DNA of 64,000 nucleotides, from NCBI RefSeq assembly GCF_000423565.1, contig NZ_AUIF01000010.1, positions 62,001 to 126,000 on the forward strand, in the 5' to 3' direction. The notes below the pieces were generated by a model. That model had not been told where the DNA came from. It made no database searches and worked only from the letters and a program-made list of their open reading frames with translations. Positions 25,846-34,228 of the stretch are shown here, in pieces; within the stretch, counting starts at the first letter, position 1, and the number at the start of each line of letters is the position of its first letter. A program made the position numbers and the translations under genes. Source of the stretch: Runella zeae DSM 19591 (GTDB lineage Bacteria > Bacteroidota > Bacteroidia > Cytophagales > Spirosomataceae).

Positions 25846-26832
25846 ATGAAAAAACTCTTCAAAATCGTCGGTATCGTTTTAGGTATCGGTATTGTTGGCC
25901 TTTTGGGCGCTATGGCGTATGTTAAATTGGCCCTTCCTAATGTGGGCGATGCGCCTGATATGAAAGTCGAGCTCACTCCTGAGCGTATCAAAAGAGGTGA
26001 CTATCTTGCCAATCACGTCAATGTTTGTATGGATTGCCACAGTACGCGAGATTATACTTTGTTTTCGGCACCCTTGGTACCCGGTACCCTCGGCAAGGGT
26101 GGCGAGCTGTTTGATCAAAGGGCTGGTTTTCCCGGGGCATTCACTTCCAAAAATATCACTCCCTATGGCATTGGCGATTGGACTGATGGCGAAATTTACC
26201 GCGCCATCACGACGGGTGTTAGTCGCGACGGTCACGCTTTTTTCCCAGTGATGCCTTATCCTTATTATGGGAGTATGGACGAAGAAGATGCCAAAAGTAT
26301 CATCGCCTATTTGCGTACCCTAAAACCTATCGAAAACAAGCCTGCTGAGTCGAAAGCTGATTTTCCGTTTAATTTTATTCTAAATACTATTCCTAAAAAA
26401 GCACAACCTACCAAGCGTCCTGCTGATACAGATGTACTAGCTTCGGGCAAGTATTTGGTCAATATCGCAGGCTGTGTGGAATGTCATACACAAGCCGATA
26501 AAGGACAAATTATCGCTGAGAAAATGTTTGCGGGCGGGCGTGAGTTTGCCCTTCCCAACGGTACGCTGATTACGCCCAATATCACCCCTGACAAAGAAAC
26601 CGGAATCGGAAATTGGACCAAGGATGCTTTTGTGGCGCGTTTTAAGGCTTTTTCGGATAGCACTTATACTCCTCACAAGGTAGGTCCTAAAGAAATGCAA
26701 ACGCTCATGCCTTGGATGATGTACGCCGGAATGACGGAGCAAGATTTAGGGGCTATTTATACTTATTTAATGTCGTTGAAGCCTATCAAAAATCCAGTGC
26801 CGGAGAAATTTAAGCCTTTGGCAAGTCTCTAA
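25846..26832 (+). CDS. Membrane-anchored dihaem cytochrome c
   Basis: The product is 328 residues from the ATG at 25846 (MKKLFKIVG); upstream TTG/ATG codons at 25810-25813 would overlap the promoter. An N-terminal helix at about 7-27 anchors it in the membrane with the rest in the periplasm. Two class I haem c sites are seen: CMDCH at 61-65 and CVECH at 210-214, each followed by a NITP (ligand-region) stretch and distal Met candidates. This is the two-domain arrangement of the cytochrome subunit of gluconate/alcohol dehydrogenases, but no dehydrogenase gene is adjacent, so the electron donor is unknown. Confidence 0.9.
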   Translation: MKKLFKIVGIVLGIGIVGLLGAMAYVKLALPNVGDAPDMKVELTPERIKRGDYLANHVNVCMDCHSTRDYTLFSAPLVPGTLGKGGELFDQRAGFPGAFTSKNITPYGIGDWTDGEIYRAITTGVSRDGHAFFPVMPYPYYGSMDEEDAKSIIAYLRTLKPIENKPAESKADFPFNFILNTIPKKAQPTKRPADTDVLASGKYLVNIAGCVECHTQADKGQIIAEKMFAGGREFALPNGTLITPNITPDKETGIGNWTKDAFVARFKAFSDSTYTPHKVGPKEMQTLMPWMMYAGMTEQDLGAIYTYLMSLKPIKNPVPEKFKPLASL

Positions 26833-26920
26833 AAAAGCCTTGAGATTTGGATAAAGGAATGGTCACGGGTTTGGTTGTCTCAAAAACTTTGTGTTAGTTG
26901 AGAAAAAAACACGCACATAT

Positions 26921-27781
26921 ATGACCATTTCTAAAAGAGTATTAGCAACGGCAATGTTGGCGAGCTTTTGGGCTTGCAGTCCAACCGACAAAAAAGAAGA
27001 GGCTAGCACCGAAGATACAATTGCTACCTTTTCGTATGATTTTACTAAATCTGACGAAAAATATGAGATGCCCAAGGTTTTAAAAGAAATCTCGGGCATC
27101 TCTTTTTATGCCGACGGGCAGCTTGTATGCGTACAAGATGAAGACGGAGAGGTGTTTGTTTATGATCTCAATCAGAAAAAAGTCACGGCTCAACATCAAT
27201 TTGGCCCGCCTGACGACTATGAAGGCATTGAGAAAGTAGAAGATGAAATCTACGTAATGCGCAGCGATGGCAAGCTCCTTAGTTTTAAATTTGGCGATAA
27301 AGAAACACGAGAAATTGAAACGAGTTTGCCCGGAAAAAATGACCTTGAAGGGCTGACCTATGATAAAGTCAACAAGCGGCTTTGGTTGGCCGTGAAAGAT
27401 CCTTCCAAAAAAGCAGCCAAAGGCGACGACAAGCTGATATATTCTTTTGATTTGAAAAGCAGAAGGATTTTTACGGAGCTCGAACTCAAAGAACAACAAT
27501 TTGAGAATGCGAGACTCAAAGGTAAAGATTGGAAAGAGTTTAAACCATCGGGAGTTGCGTTTCATCCTCAAACGGGCGAAGTGTATTTGATCAGTTCGGC
27601 GGGGCATCGTCTCATCATTATGAGTCGTAGCGGGGTGCCTTTACAAAATATTGAGTTGGATAAAGAGCTTTTGAAGCAACCAGAAGGCATTGCGTTTTCG
27701 CCAGATGGTACTTTGTATATTGCAAGTGAAGGAGGGAATGGCAACGGCTACATCCTAAAGTTTTCGCCTACTTCTAAGTAA
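26921..27781 (+). CDS. SdiA-regulated-type beta-propeller lipoprotein
   Basis: The product is 286 residues from the ATG at 26921; an in-frame start ten codons earlier is less likely. The signal ends in the lipobox ASFWAC. The mature protein carries propeller-like repeats (KEISGISFYADGQLVCVQDEDGEVFVYDL, NDLEGLTYDKVNKRLWLAVKD, KPSGVAFHPQTGEVYLIS, QPEGIAFSPDGTLYIASEG), the pattern of the SdiA-regulated/YjiK-like family, found near phytase or esterase-like proteins. Function unknown. It follows the cytochrome gene after 88 bp in the same direction. Confidence 0.8.
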   Translation: MTISKRVLATAMLASFWACSPTDKKEEASTEDTIATFSYDFTKSDEKYEMPKVLKEISGISFYADGQLVCVQDEDGEVFVYDLNQKKVTAQHQFGPPDDYEGIEKVEDEIYVMRSDGKLLSFKFGDKETREIETSLPGKNDLEGLTYDKVNKRLWLAVKDPSKKAAKGDDKLIYSFDLKSRRIFTELELKEQQFENARLKGKDWKEFKPSGVAFHPQTGEVYLISSAGHRLIIMSRSGVPLQNIELDKELLKQPEGIAFSPDGTLYIASEGGNGNGYILKFSPTSK

Positions 27782-27784
27782 GTG

Positions 27785-27838
27785 AACCCCGGCGACGTTT
27801 TGAACAACCCCGGCGACGTTTAAAACGTCGCCGGGGTT
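27785..27838. repeat. AACGTCGCC palindrome with a duplicated arm
   Basis: AACCCCGGCGACGTTTT occurs twice directly (27785 and 27806) and is followed by the complementary AAACGTCGCCGGGGTT (27823-27838). The second copy and the inverted copy form a perfect 16-bp stem. It lies between the convergent lipoprotein and S9 peptidase genes and can act as a terminator for both, though there is no long T run. Confidence 0.75.
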
Positions 27839-27842
27839 AGTG

Positions 27843-29948
27843 CTAGAGTTTCTTCTCAAAAAACGCCGCAATTGCCTTATTGACTTTGACTTGGTTGGCG
27901 TGTAGCATAAAATGATGCGTATCATCCACTACCACCATCGTTTCGATAGGAGTACCTTGATCTTCTAAGCGTCTGACAAGGTCGGTAGTTTGGCTAAAGC
28001 GGACATTGCGGTCGTCGTCGCCGTGAATAAAAAGAACCGGAGATTTCCAAGTATTTACATACGCTATGGGCGACGATTTCCAAGCTACTTCTAGCGCACG
28101 GGCTGCATCGGGGGCTTTCTCATATTGGTCGGGCAACATCAGATTGCGGGTACGTTCGATAGTACGGTCGTGTACCCCATGTACATCAACGCCTGCCGCA
28201 AATAGTTTTGAATCATGACCTAGGGCAAGGGCAGTCAGAAAACCACCATAAGAGCCTCCATATACGCCTATGCGTTTGGGGTCAATTTGTGGCTGTTTGG
28301 CAAGCCACTCGCCCGCAGCTTTGATGTCTATGTATTCGGAAGCACCGTTTGAACCGGCATTTTTGGGTTGGTGAAATTCGTATCCGTAACCAATACCTAA
28401 GCGGTAATTGACCGAAAGTACCACAAATCCCTTGCTTGCCAAGTATTGATTCATGGCGTAAGCATTGGCATAATAATCCGAATAATGCCACCCCAAAAGC
28501 ATCTGACGTGGAGGTCCACCGTGTATATAGACGATTGCTGGCTTTTTGGATGCACCTCCTGTTTTTTCAAAAAGTTGACAGTGAATAGTAAACCCGTCGG
28601 GAGTTTTGAAAGTAACCTGTTTTGGAATGACCAAATCGTTGGTAGGAAAGTTAGCAGGAATGAGCTCCGAACCAATGTTTTGAGAGACCCCTCCTTTGAA
28701 AGGAATAATACTCACCAAAGGTGGGCGCTGCGCTGTGGCGCTGATATAAGCCACCGACTGAGCATCGCCCAGTACCACAGGCGACCATTCTAAGCTTTCT
28801 CCAGGAGTGAGTATTTGCATATCAGCTTTATCCACCGATACTTTTACTACGTGACGACGGTCGATATCTTGGGAGGTATGGCCCGCGTTGGCCGAAAAAA
28901 CAAGGGATTTGCCATCCGAACTAAGTTTGATGTGCTCGCACATAAAATTACCGGGTGTCAGTAAAAGTGGATTCCCGCCTTGTTCGGGAAGAGAGTATAA
29001 ATGCGGCCAACCGTCATGATAAGATAAAAAAACGATGCGATTGGTCGCCCAATGCAAATTGGTACCTCCGTGAGTAGTGGGCAGCGAGCCGTTGAGCCTA
29101 TTGGGAGATTTCCACAATGTTTTTGTTTCGCTGGTGGATAAGTCGGAACTCATGATGTGCCACGGCACTAATCGGCGGCTTAAAACGGAATCGGGTTTTC
29201 CACCCAGTCCATTGGTACGTACAAACGCCAACTTTTTACCATCAGGTGACCACCTTGGGGAGCTATCACGTTTATATTGAGGGTCTACCCAAATAAGGGG
29301 AGTTTGGGAATCTGTAAAAACGCCAATAAAACTATGGTCGGTACGATTGGACTGAAATGCCAAACGGCTACCATCGGGTGACCATACGGGAGAGCTATTG
29401 TTACCCCGAGCCGAAAACAATAAAGTCGCAGCTTGGGAGGCGTCAATAGGTACGGTGTATATTTGCCCCCCTTTACTGAAAGCCACTTTATCACTTTTGG
29501 GAGAGATGACGGGCGTTTCGCCATCTCCCAAAAGACGAGGATTGCCTCCTTCAAAGGGTATACTCCAAATTTGTACTTTGGGGGGAGTTGGCATAAAGGT
29601 CGGATTCACGGGTAGGTCATCGTTCCAGTTGGAACCGTGGTCTCCACCTCGTACATATACTATCCACTTACCATCTGCTGATAGCGACACACTACTGAGT
29701 TCTTGTCCGTCGTCTTGGAGGTAGTTAGTGAGACGTTTGGCTTGAAAAAGAGGCCCTTCTGCTACATAAATATTCCGTTTTCCTTCTTGATTGATAGCCC
29801 AAGCAATGCGTGTACCCGTAGCGGCAGCGGCAAGCTCATTGGGAAAAGGGTAAGCTTTGAGAGATTGCAGCGGGAGGCCGTTTTGAGACCACACGTACAG
29901 ACTTGTGGTCAACCACAAACCCAAAATAAGGTGTAGAGGAAGTTTCAT
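27843..29948 (-). CDS. S9-family (prolyl oligopeptidase-like) secreted peptidase
   Basis: The product is 701 residues from the ATG at 29948; eight more codons are open upstream. A Sec signal (LPLHLILGLWLTTSLYVWSQ) is followed by a WD40-like beta-propeller (about 30-440, with many SPDGSRLAF/SPDGKKLAF-type strands) and an alpha/beta hydrolase domain. The catalytic triad is Ser in GVYGGSYGGFLTAL, Asp in HGDDDRNVRFSQ and His in VDDTHHFML. It probably cleaves oligopeptides in the periplasm. Single gene; a promoter is not evident. Confidence 0.93.
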   Translation of the reverse strand: MKLPLHLILGLWLTTSLYVWSQNGLPLQSLKAYPFPNELAAAATGTRIAWAINQEGKRNIYVAEGPLFQAKRLTNYLQDDGQELSSVSLSADGKWIVYVRGGDHGSNWNDDLPVNPTFMPTPPKVQIWSIPFEGGNPRLLGDGETPVISPKSDKVAFSKGGQIYTVPIDASQAATLLFSARGNNSSPVWSPDGSRLAFQSNRTDHSFIGVFTDSQTPLIWVDPQYKRDSSPRWSPDGKKLAFVRTNGLGGKPDSVLSRRLVPWHIMSSDLSTSETKTLWKSPNRLNGSLPTTHGGTNLHWATNRIVFLSYHDGWPHLYSLPEQGGNPLLLTPGNFMCEHIKLSSDGKSLVFSANAGHTSQDIDRRHVVKVSVDKADMQILTPGESLEWSPVVLGDAQSVAYISATAQRPPLVSIIPFKGGVSQNIGSELIPANFPTNDLVIPKQVTFKTPDGFTIHCQLFEKTGGASKKPAIVYIHGGPPRQMLLGWHYSDYYANAYAMNQYLASKGFVVLSVNYRLGIGYGYEFHQPKNAGSNGASEYIDIKAAGEWLAKQPQIDPKRIGVYGGSYGGFLTALALGHDSKLFAAGVDVHGVHDRTIERTRNLMLPDQYEKAPDAARALEVAWKSSPIAYVNTWKSPVLFIHGDDDRNVRFSQTTDLVRRLEDQGTPIETMVVVDDTHHFMLHANQVKVNKAIAAFFEKKL

Positions 29949-30131
29949 AAAAATGAAGTTGATGAAATTCAAACTTACTAAAAAACGTTTGCAAAAAAGG
30001 AGAGAAGGATAGCCTTTTTTTCTTAGAAACTGTATTCAATAACAGTAGCGATAAAAAGACCCATATCTGATACCAAACTCTAAAATTTAAAAAAATAGCC
30101 GTATTTTTCGGACTTATTGTCTCTCAAACTA

Positions 30132-31526
30132 ATGAAAACATTTCAAGTTATTTCTCCTGTAGATGGCTCAGTGTATATTGAGCGTGAATACATCACTTCC
30201 CACCAAATAGAAACTTTATTGGCAACGGCCAAAGCTGCTCAAAAAGCTTGGCAAAAAGTGCCTCTTTCCGAAAAAATAGCCATCTGTGAAAGAGCCGTTG
30301 AGTATTTTCTAGCTCATGCCGATGCTATCGGCGAAGAGCTTACTTGGCAAATGGGACGGCCTATCGCTTATACACCTAATGAAATCCGTCGGGGTTTTCA
30401 GGAGCGGGCCCGTTATATGATGCAAGCAGCTCCGCAAGCTTTAGCCGAGGTGGCCGTTTCGGAAAAAGAAGGTTTTCGTCGTTTTATTCGTCGCGATGCC
30501 CTCGGTACTGTATTTGTGGTAGCTCCGTGGAATTATCCTTATTTGACTTCCGTAAATGTGATTATTCCGGCTTTGTTGGCGGGCAATACTGTGATTCTAA
30601 AACATGCCCAACAAACGCCTCTTTGTGCAGAACGCTACGCTGAAGCCTTTAAAGCCGCTGGTCTGCCAGAAGGAGTATTTCAATATTTGCATACTACCCA
30701 CGACGACGTGGCGCGCATCATTGGCGATTCGCGGATTGATTTTGTGGCATTTACTGGCTCAGTTTCGGGTGGTCATGCTGTGCAGCGGGCAGCCGCCGAG
30801 CGGTTTATCGCCACTGGCTTAGAGCTAGGTGGTAAAGACCCCGCCTATGTCCGCGCTGATGCTCCCTTGGCATTTGCCGTCGAAAACTTAGTGGACGGGG
30901 CGCTTTTCAACTCAGGTCAATCTTGCTGTGGTATTGAGCGTATTTATGTCCACGAAAAAGTCTATGATGATTTTGTGCAAGGGGCAGTGGCGTTGGTCAA
31001 TCAGTACATCCTAGGAAATCCTCTGGATGCAGGTGTACATTTAGGGCCGATGGTTCGCACTTCAGCGGCTGAGTTTGTAAGAGGACAAATCAGCGAAGCC
31101 GTAACTCAAGGCGCACAAGCACTTATCGATTCTACTTCTTTTGCTCTTGATAAAGCCGGTACACCTTATTTAGCCCCTCAGCTTTTGGTCAATGTGAATC
31201 ATAGTATGCGTATTATGACTGAGGAGACTTTCGGGCCTGCGGTGGGAATCATGAAAGTAAGTAGCGACGAAGAAGCAATTCAGTTGATGAACGATAGCGA
31301 ATATGGTCTGACTGCTTCGGTGTGGACAGGTGATGCCGATGCCGCTTTACACATCGGAAATCAAATCGAAACCGGAACTTGGTTTATGAATCGCTGCGAC
31401 TATCTCGATCCTGAATTGGCCTGGACAGGCGTCAAAGATTCGGGGCGTGGCTGTACTCTTTCAGCTTTAGGTTACGAAGCGCTTACGAGACCTAAGTCAT
31501 TTCATTTGAGAGTAGCAGGGTATTAA
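30132..31526 (+). CDS. NAD(P)-dependent aldehyde dehydrogenase
   Basis: The product is 464 residues from the ATG at 30132 (MKTFQVISPVDGS). Family motifs: VVAPWNYPYLTSVNVIIPALLAGNTVILKHA (cofactor cleft), FTGSVSGGHAV, the general-base Glu in GLELGGKDPAYV and the catalytic Cys in FNSGQSCCGIERI. It is closest in look to succinate-semialdehyde or similar dehydrogenases; the substrate cannot be set by eye. An amidotransferase gene follows after 26 bp, so the pair may act in amine or gamma-glutamyl intermediate catabolism; that is inference. Confidence 0.92.
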   Translation: MKTFQVISPVDGSVYIEREYITSHQIETLLATAKAAQKAWQKVPLSEKIAICERAVEYFLAHADAIGEELTWQMGRPIAYTPNEIRRGFQERARYMMQAAPQALAEVAVSEKEGFRRFIRRDALGTVFVVAPWNYPYLTSVNVIIPALLAGNTVILKHAQQTPLCAERYAEAFKAAGLPEGVFQYLHTTHDDVARIIGDSRIDFVAFTGSVSGGHAVQRAAAERFIATGLELGGKDPAYVRADAPLAFAVENLVDGALFNSGQSCCGIERIYVHEKVYDDFVQGAVALVNQYILGNPLDAGVHLGPMVRTSAAEFVRGQISEAVTQGAQALIDSTSFALDKAGTPYLAPQLLVNVNHSMRIMTEETFGPAVGIMKVSSDEEAIQLMNDSEYGLTASVWTGDADAALHIGNQIETGTWFMNRCDYLDPELAWTGVKDSGRGCTLSALGYEALTRPKSFHLRVAGY

Positions 31527-31552
31527 AATTAGAAAATTCAAAAATACCTGAT

Positions 31553-32260
31553 ATGAAAATTGGTCTTTTAGAATGTGACCATGTGCGAGACGATTTTCGT
31601 CATATTGCGGGCGATTATCGCGAAATGTTCCCTGCTTTATTTAAGCCGTTGGCGAGTGATTGGGAGTTTACCTTTTATGATGTTGTTAATCACCATTTTC
31701 CAGTATCTATTGATGAATGCGACGCCTATATCTGTACAGGTTCCAAATTTTCGGTATATGACCAAGAACCTTGGATAGAAACCTTAAAAGCATTTGTCAG
31801 AGAGCTTTATGCTCATCAGAAAATATACCTTGGTGTTTGCTTTGGGCATCAGATGCTTGGAGAAGCATTGGGAGGGAAGGTACAAAAATCGGCAGTAGGA
31901 TGGTGCGTGGGTATTCATGAGCTCACCATTATTGAGCCTCAAAAATGGATGCAACCTACCCAGCCCACGCTCAATTTGCTGATGATGTGCCAAGACCAAG
32001 TTCATACTTTGCCGCCCGATAGTCTTGTATTGGCAACCACCTCAGATTGCCCCATTGCGATGTTTAGGGTAGGCGAGCGGATGCTAGGCGTACAAGCGCA
32101 TCCAGAGTTTCCGCTGGCTTATGAGAAAGAATTGATGCTATCGAGAGTAGAGCGTATTGGGATGCCAAAAATCGAAGCAGGGTTGGAAAGTTTATCAGAG
32201 CCACTGCACAGTACTTTGATGGCCCAATGGATGATAGCCTTTGTGAAATCTGTTTTGTAA
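31553..32260 (+). CDS. Class I glutamine amidotransferase-like protein
   Basis: A 235-residue stand-alone GATase of the GMP-synthase/YfeJ type. The nucleophile Cys is in YLGVCFGHQMLGEALGGKV; the His-Glu pair is in GVQAHPEFP. CDAYICTGSKFSVYDQEPW forms the first oxyanion region. No synthase domain is fused. It probably hydrolyses a glutamine or gamma-glutamyl bond. It lies 26 bp behind the aldehyde dehydrogenase and likely shares its mRNA. Confidence 0.88.
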   Translation: MKIGLLECDHVRDDFRHIAGDYREMFPALFKPLASDWEFTFYDVVNHHFPVSIDECDAYICTGSKFSVYDQEPWIETLKAFVRELYAHQKIYLGVCFGHQMLGEALGGKVQKSAVGWCVGIHELTIIEPQKWMQPTQPTLNLLMMCQDQVHTLPPDSLVLATTSDCPIAMFRVGERMLGVQAHPEFPLAYEKELMLSRVERIGMPKIEAGLESLSEPLHSTLMAQWMIAFVKSVL

Positions 32261-32283
32261 AAAAGGCTTAAAAGCCTGTTATT

Positions 32284-32323
32284 TGTCATACCGATGGGCC
32301 GTTGTAGCATCGTCGGTATGACA
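32284..32323 (+). terminator. Hairpin after the amidotransferase gene
   Basis: Arms TGTCATACCGATG (32284-32296) and CGTCGGTATGACA (32311-32323) pair with one mismatch. There is no T run, so termination is uncertain. It ends 13 bp before the next ATG. Confidence 0.55.
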
Positions 32324-32336
32324 AAATCAATTTAAA

Positions 32337-32933
32337 ATGATTATTGCCCAATTCCAAGTCAGTGAACTGGCGGAATTTCTCAAATACGGTATTTCTGGAT
32401 TAAGTGCGATTGCTTTTATCCTGTCGTTTTTTCTTTTGAGCCGAGAGAGTAGCCGCACCAAGCCTCGCCCCGAAATGTTGCGTTCTATCCGCATGTTTAT
32501 GATACTGGCGTTGGTGTTGGGGGTAGTATCGGGCATTGCTGCTATCATGAATCCGACCGATGTAGCGCCTAAGCCAAACCGTAAGCCTATTAAATCGTCG
32601 AATTTGGCCTATACTCAAAAGAAAGCTGTTCCTCCTAAAGTGTGGAAGGTAGAGATATTTTATGATGCCGGAGCCCAACCGCTCGCCGAAGAGCTAGCGA
32701 GAAAACTGGGAAAATATCAAGAATATGATGCTAAAATCACACTTTTGGGGTCGACTAAGAAAAAAGAATTAAAAATTAAAAGTAGCCAAATCAGATACGA
32801 AGTCATTGAAAAAGAGGCGGCTAATCAGATTCAGAAGCGTTTGTCGGAGGCATTGCCCCAAGATGTAACCTTGACACTAAAGCAAATCACTTCATCATCT
32901 CCCGATTATTTGAGCATCTTTGTGTGCGATTAG
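32337..32933 (+). CDS. Uncharacterised small membrane protein
   Basis: A 198-residue protein that I do not recognise. Two hydrophobic helices lie at about 14-36 and 50-72 (SGLSAIAFILSFFLLS, MFMILALVLGVVSGIAAIM), joined by a short basic loop; a Pro/Lys linker follows, then a ~100-residue soluble alpha/beta domain (WKVEIFYDAGAQPLAEELARKLGKY ... QIRYEVIEKEAANQIQKRLSEALP ... SIFVCD) resembling small domains that bind or sense ligands. No catalytic residues are apparent. It may be expressed with the preceding pair or alone. Confidence 0.65.
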   Translation: MIIAQFQVSELAEFLKYGISGLSAIAFILSFFLLSRESSRTKPRPEMLRSIRMFMILALVLGVVSGIAAIMNPTDVAPKPNRKPIKSSNLAYTQKKAVPPKVWKVEIFYDAGAQPLAEELARKLGKYQEYDAKITLLGSTKKKELKIKSSQIRYEVIEKEAANQIQKRLSEALPQDVTLTLKQITSSSPDYLSIFVCD

Positions 32934-33026
32934 TAGATTTGATACGTTAAAAAAACGCTCATCTATTCTTTCGTAAGAAGTCATCAAAATTTATGTAACC
33001 AAACTTTTAATTATTATAAAACTACG

Positions 33027-33803
33027 ATGAAGAAGACGTTTTTGACCCTTTCCTTGTTGGCTTGCGCAGCAGCCGGGTTTGCACAAACACCAGGTGGTAC
33101 ACCTCCAGCGGTTTCGCCAATGCCTATGAAACCCGAAATGACCGAAATTTGGGAACCAGAAGTGCCTACCGTCACTCCGGGCAAAAATGCGGGTGACCCG
33201 CCTTCGGATGCCATCGTGTTGTTTAATGGTAAAGACCTCTCTCAGTGGGTTTCGGCTAGAGATGGTGGGCCGGCTCCTTGGAAAATCGTAAACGGTGATC
33301 ATTTGGAAGTAGTCCCCAAGAGCGGTGACATCAAAACCAAAATGAAATTTGGTGATTGCCAACTTCACCTCGAATTTAGTGCACCCGACCAAGTAGAAGG
33401 CGCTAGCCAAGGTCGTGGCAATAGTGGGATATTTTTCCAAGACCGTTATGAACTCCAAATTTTGGATTCATACCAAAACCGTACCTATCGCAATGGTCAG
33501 GCGGGAAGTATTTATAAAGACCATGCACCGCTCGTCAATCCTATGCGTAGCCCTCTTGAGTGGAATGTATATGATGTAGTATATACAGCGCCACGTTTCA
33601 AGCCTGATGGACGTTTGGATTATCCCGCGCGCATCACTGTGTTTTTGAATGGAGTATTGGTTCAAAACAACGTTACTATCAATGGGTTAACGCTCTATAT
33701 CGGTTTGCACCACTATCCTGAAGCGCATGGTGATGATGTTCTTCACCTCCAAGATCACGGAAACAAGACCCAATTCCGTAACATTTGGGTTAGAAAGCTG
33801 TAA
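33027..33803 (+). CDS. Secreted DUF1080 (3-keto-disaccharide hydrolase-type) protein
   Basis: A 258-residue protein with a Sec signal (MKKTFLTLSLLACAAAGFAQ). The DUF1080 concanavalin-like domain covers about 60-258: DAIVLFNGKDLSQWVSARDGGPAPWKIVNGDHLEVV, the GNSGIFFQDRYELQILDS strand pair, AGSIYKDHAP and LEWNVYDVVYTAPRF. Family members hydrolyse 3-keto-glucosides or bind glycans in the periplasm. It is a single gene, and a terminator follows. A Gfo/Idh/MocA protein at 49141 could be functionally related, but it is not adjacent. Confidence 0.88.
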   Translation: MKKTFLTLSLLACAAAGFAQTPGGTPPAVSPMPMKPEMTEIWEPEVPTVTPGKNAGDPPSDAIVLFNGKDLSQWVSARDGGPAPWKIVNGDHLEVVPKSGDIKTKMKFGDCQLHLEFSAPDQVEGASQGRGNSGIFFQDRYELQILDSYQNRTYRNGQAGSIYKDHAPLVNPMRSPLEWNVYDVVYTAPRFKPDGRLDYPARITVFLNGVLVQNNVTINGLTLYIGLHHYPEAHGDDVLHLQDHGNKTQFRNIWVRKL

Positions 33804-33820
33804 TCAAGAATCATAAACAT

Positions 33821-33912
33821 GAATCATCTCGAATGTAGATGATTCCCCAAAAAACCTTCTGATTTGTATTTGAGTAGACGCAAACTCTCAAATGTAAATG
33901 GAAGGTTTTTTT
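33821..33912 (+). terminator. Tandem hairpins and terminator after the DUF1080 gene
   Basis: A small hairpin (GAATCATCT at 33821-33829 with AGATGATTC at 33837-33845) is followed by a longer one whose outer arms are AAAAAACCTTC and GAAGGTTTTTTT (33849-33912) and whose inner arms ATTTGTATTTGAG/CTCAAATGTAAAT also pair with two mismatches. It ends in a T run on the plus strand. Confidence 0.75.
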
Positions 33913-33985
33913 GTGCTTGTCATAGTAGTGATTGCAGCTATCGTTTTTACAAATGTGTTTGGATTATCTCCTCCAGCAAGCTTAT

Positions 33986-34158
33986 GTTTGACTTCTCCGA
34001 AGTGGTTTGTTTTGGGTGGAGAATCTGTTAGCTACAAACATTTGCGCTTCTCCGAAGCATAATATGAGAATGCTATTAGCGAGGAATAGCTTCGGAGAAG
34101 CTTAACCTTTGTAGTATGAGGTTTGAGCTTGACGCCAAAGACTTCGGAGAAGTCAAAC
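33986..34158. repeat. Nested pair of CTTCTCCGAAG inverted repeats
   Basis: In a gap with no gene (33804-34228), an outer perfect 18-bp inverted repeat (33986-34003 with 34141-34158, GTTTGACTTCTCCGAAGT) encloses an inner 13-bp one (34046-34058 with 34089-34101, GCTTCTCCGAAGC), which extends with mismatches through CTACAAA/TTTGTAG to about 28 bp. Each arm core (CTTCTCCGAAG / CTTCGGAGAAG) is itself near-palindromic. No open frame is visible in the interval. Confidence 0.8.
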
Positions 34159-34228
34159 AAACCTAAACAATCTCCTGCTTCTATCTGGTACGTCTTGCAG
34201 GTTATTTTACACTATTCCATTTTCGGGA

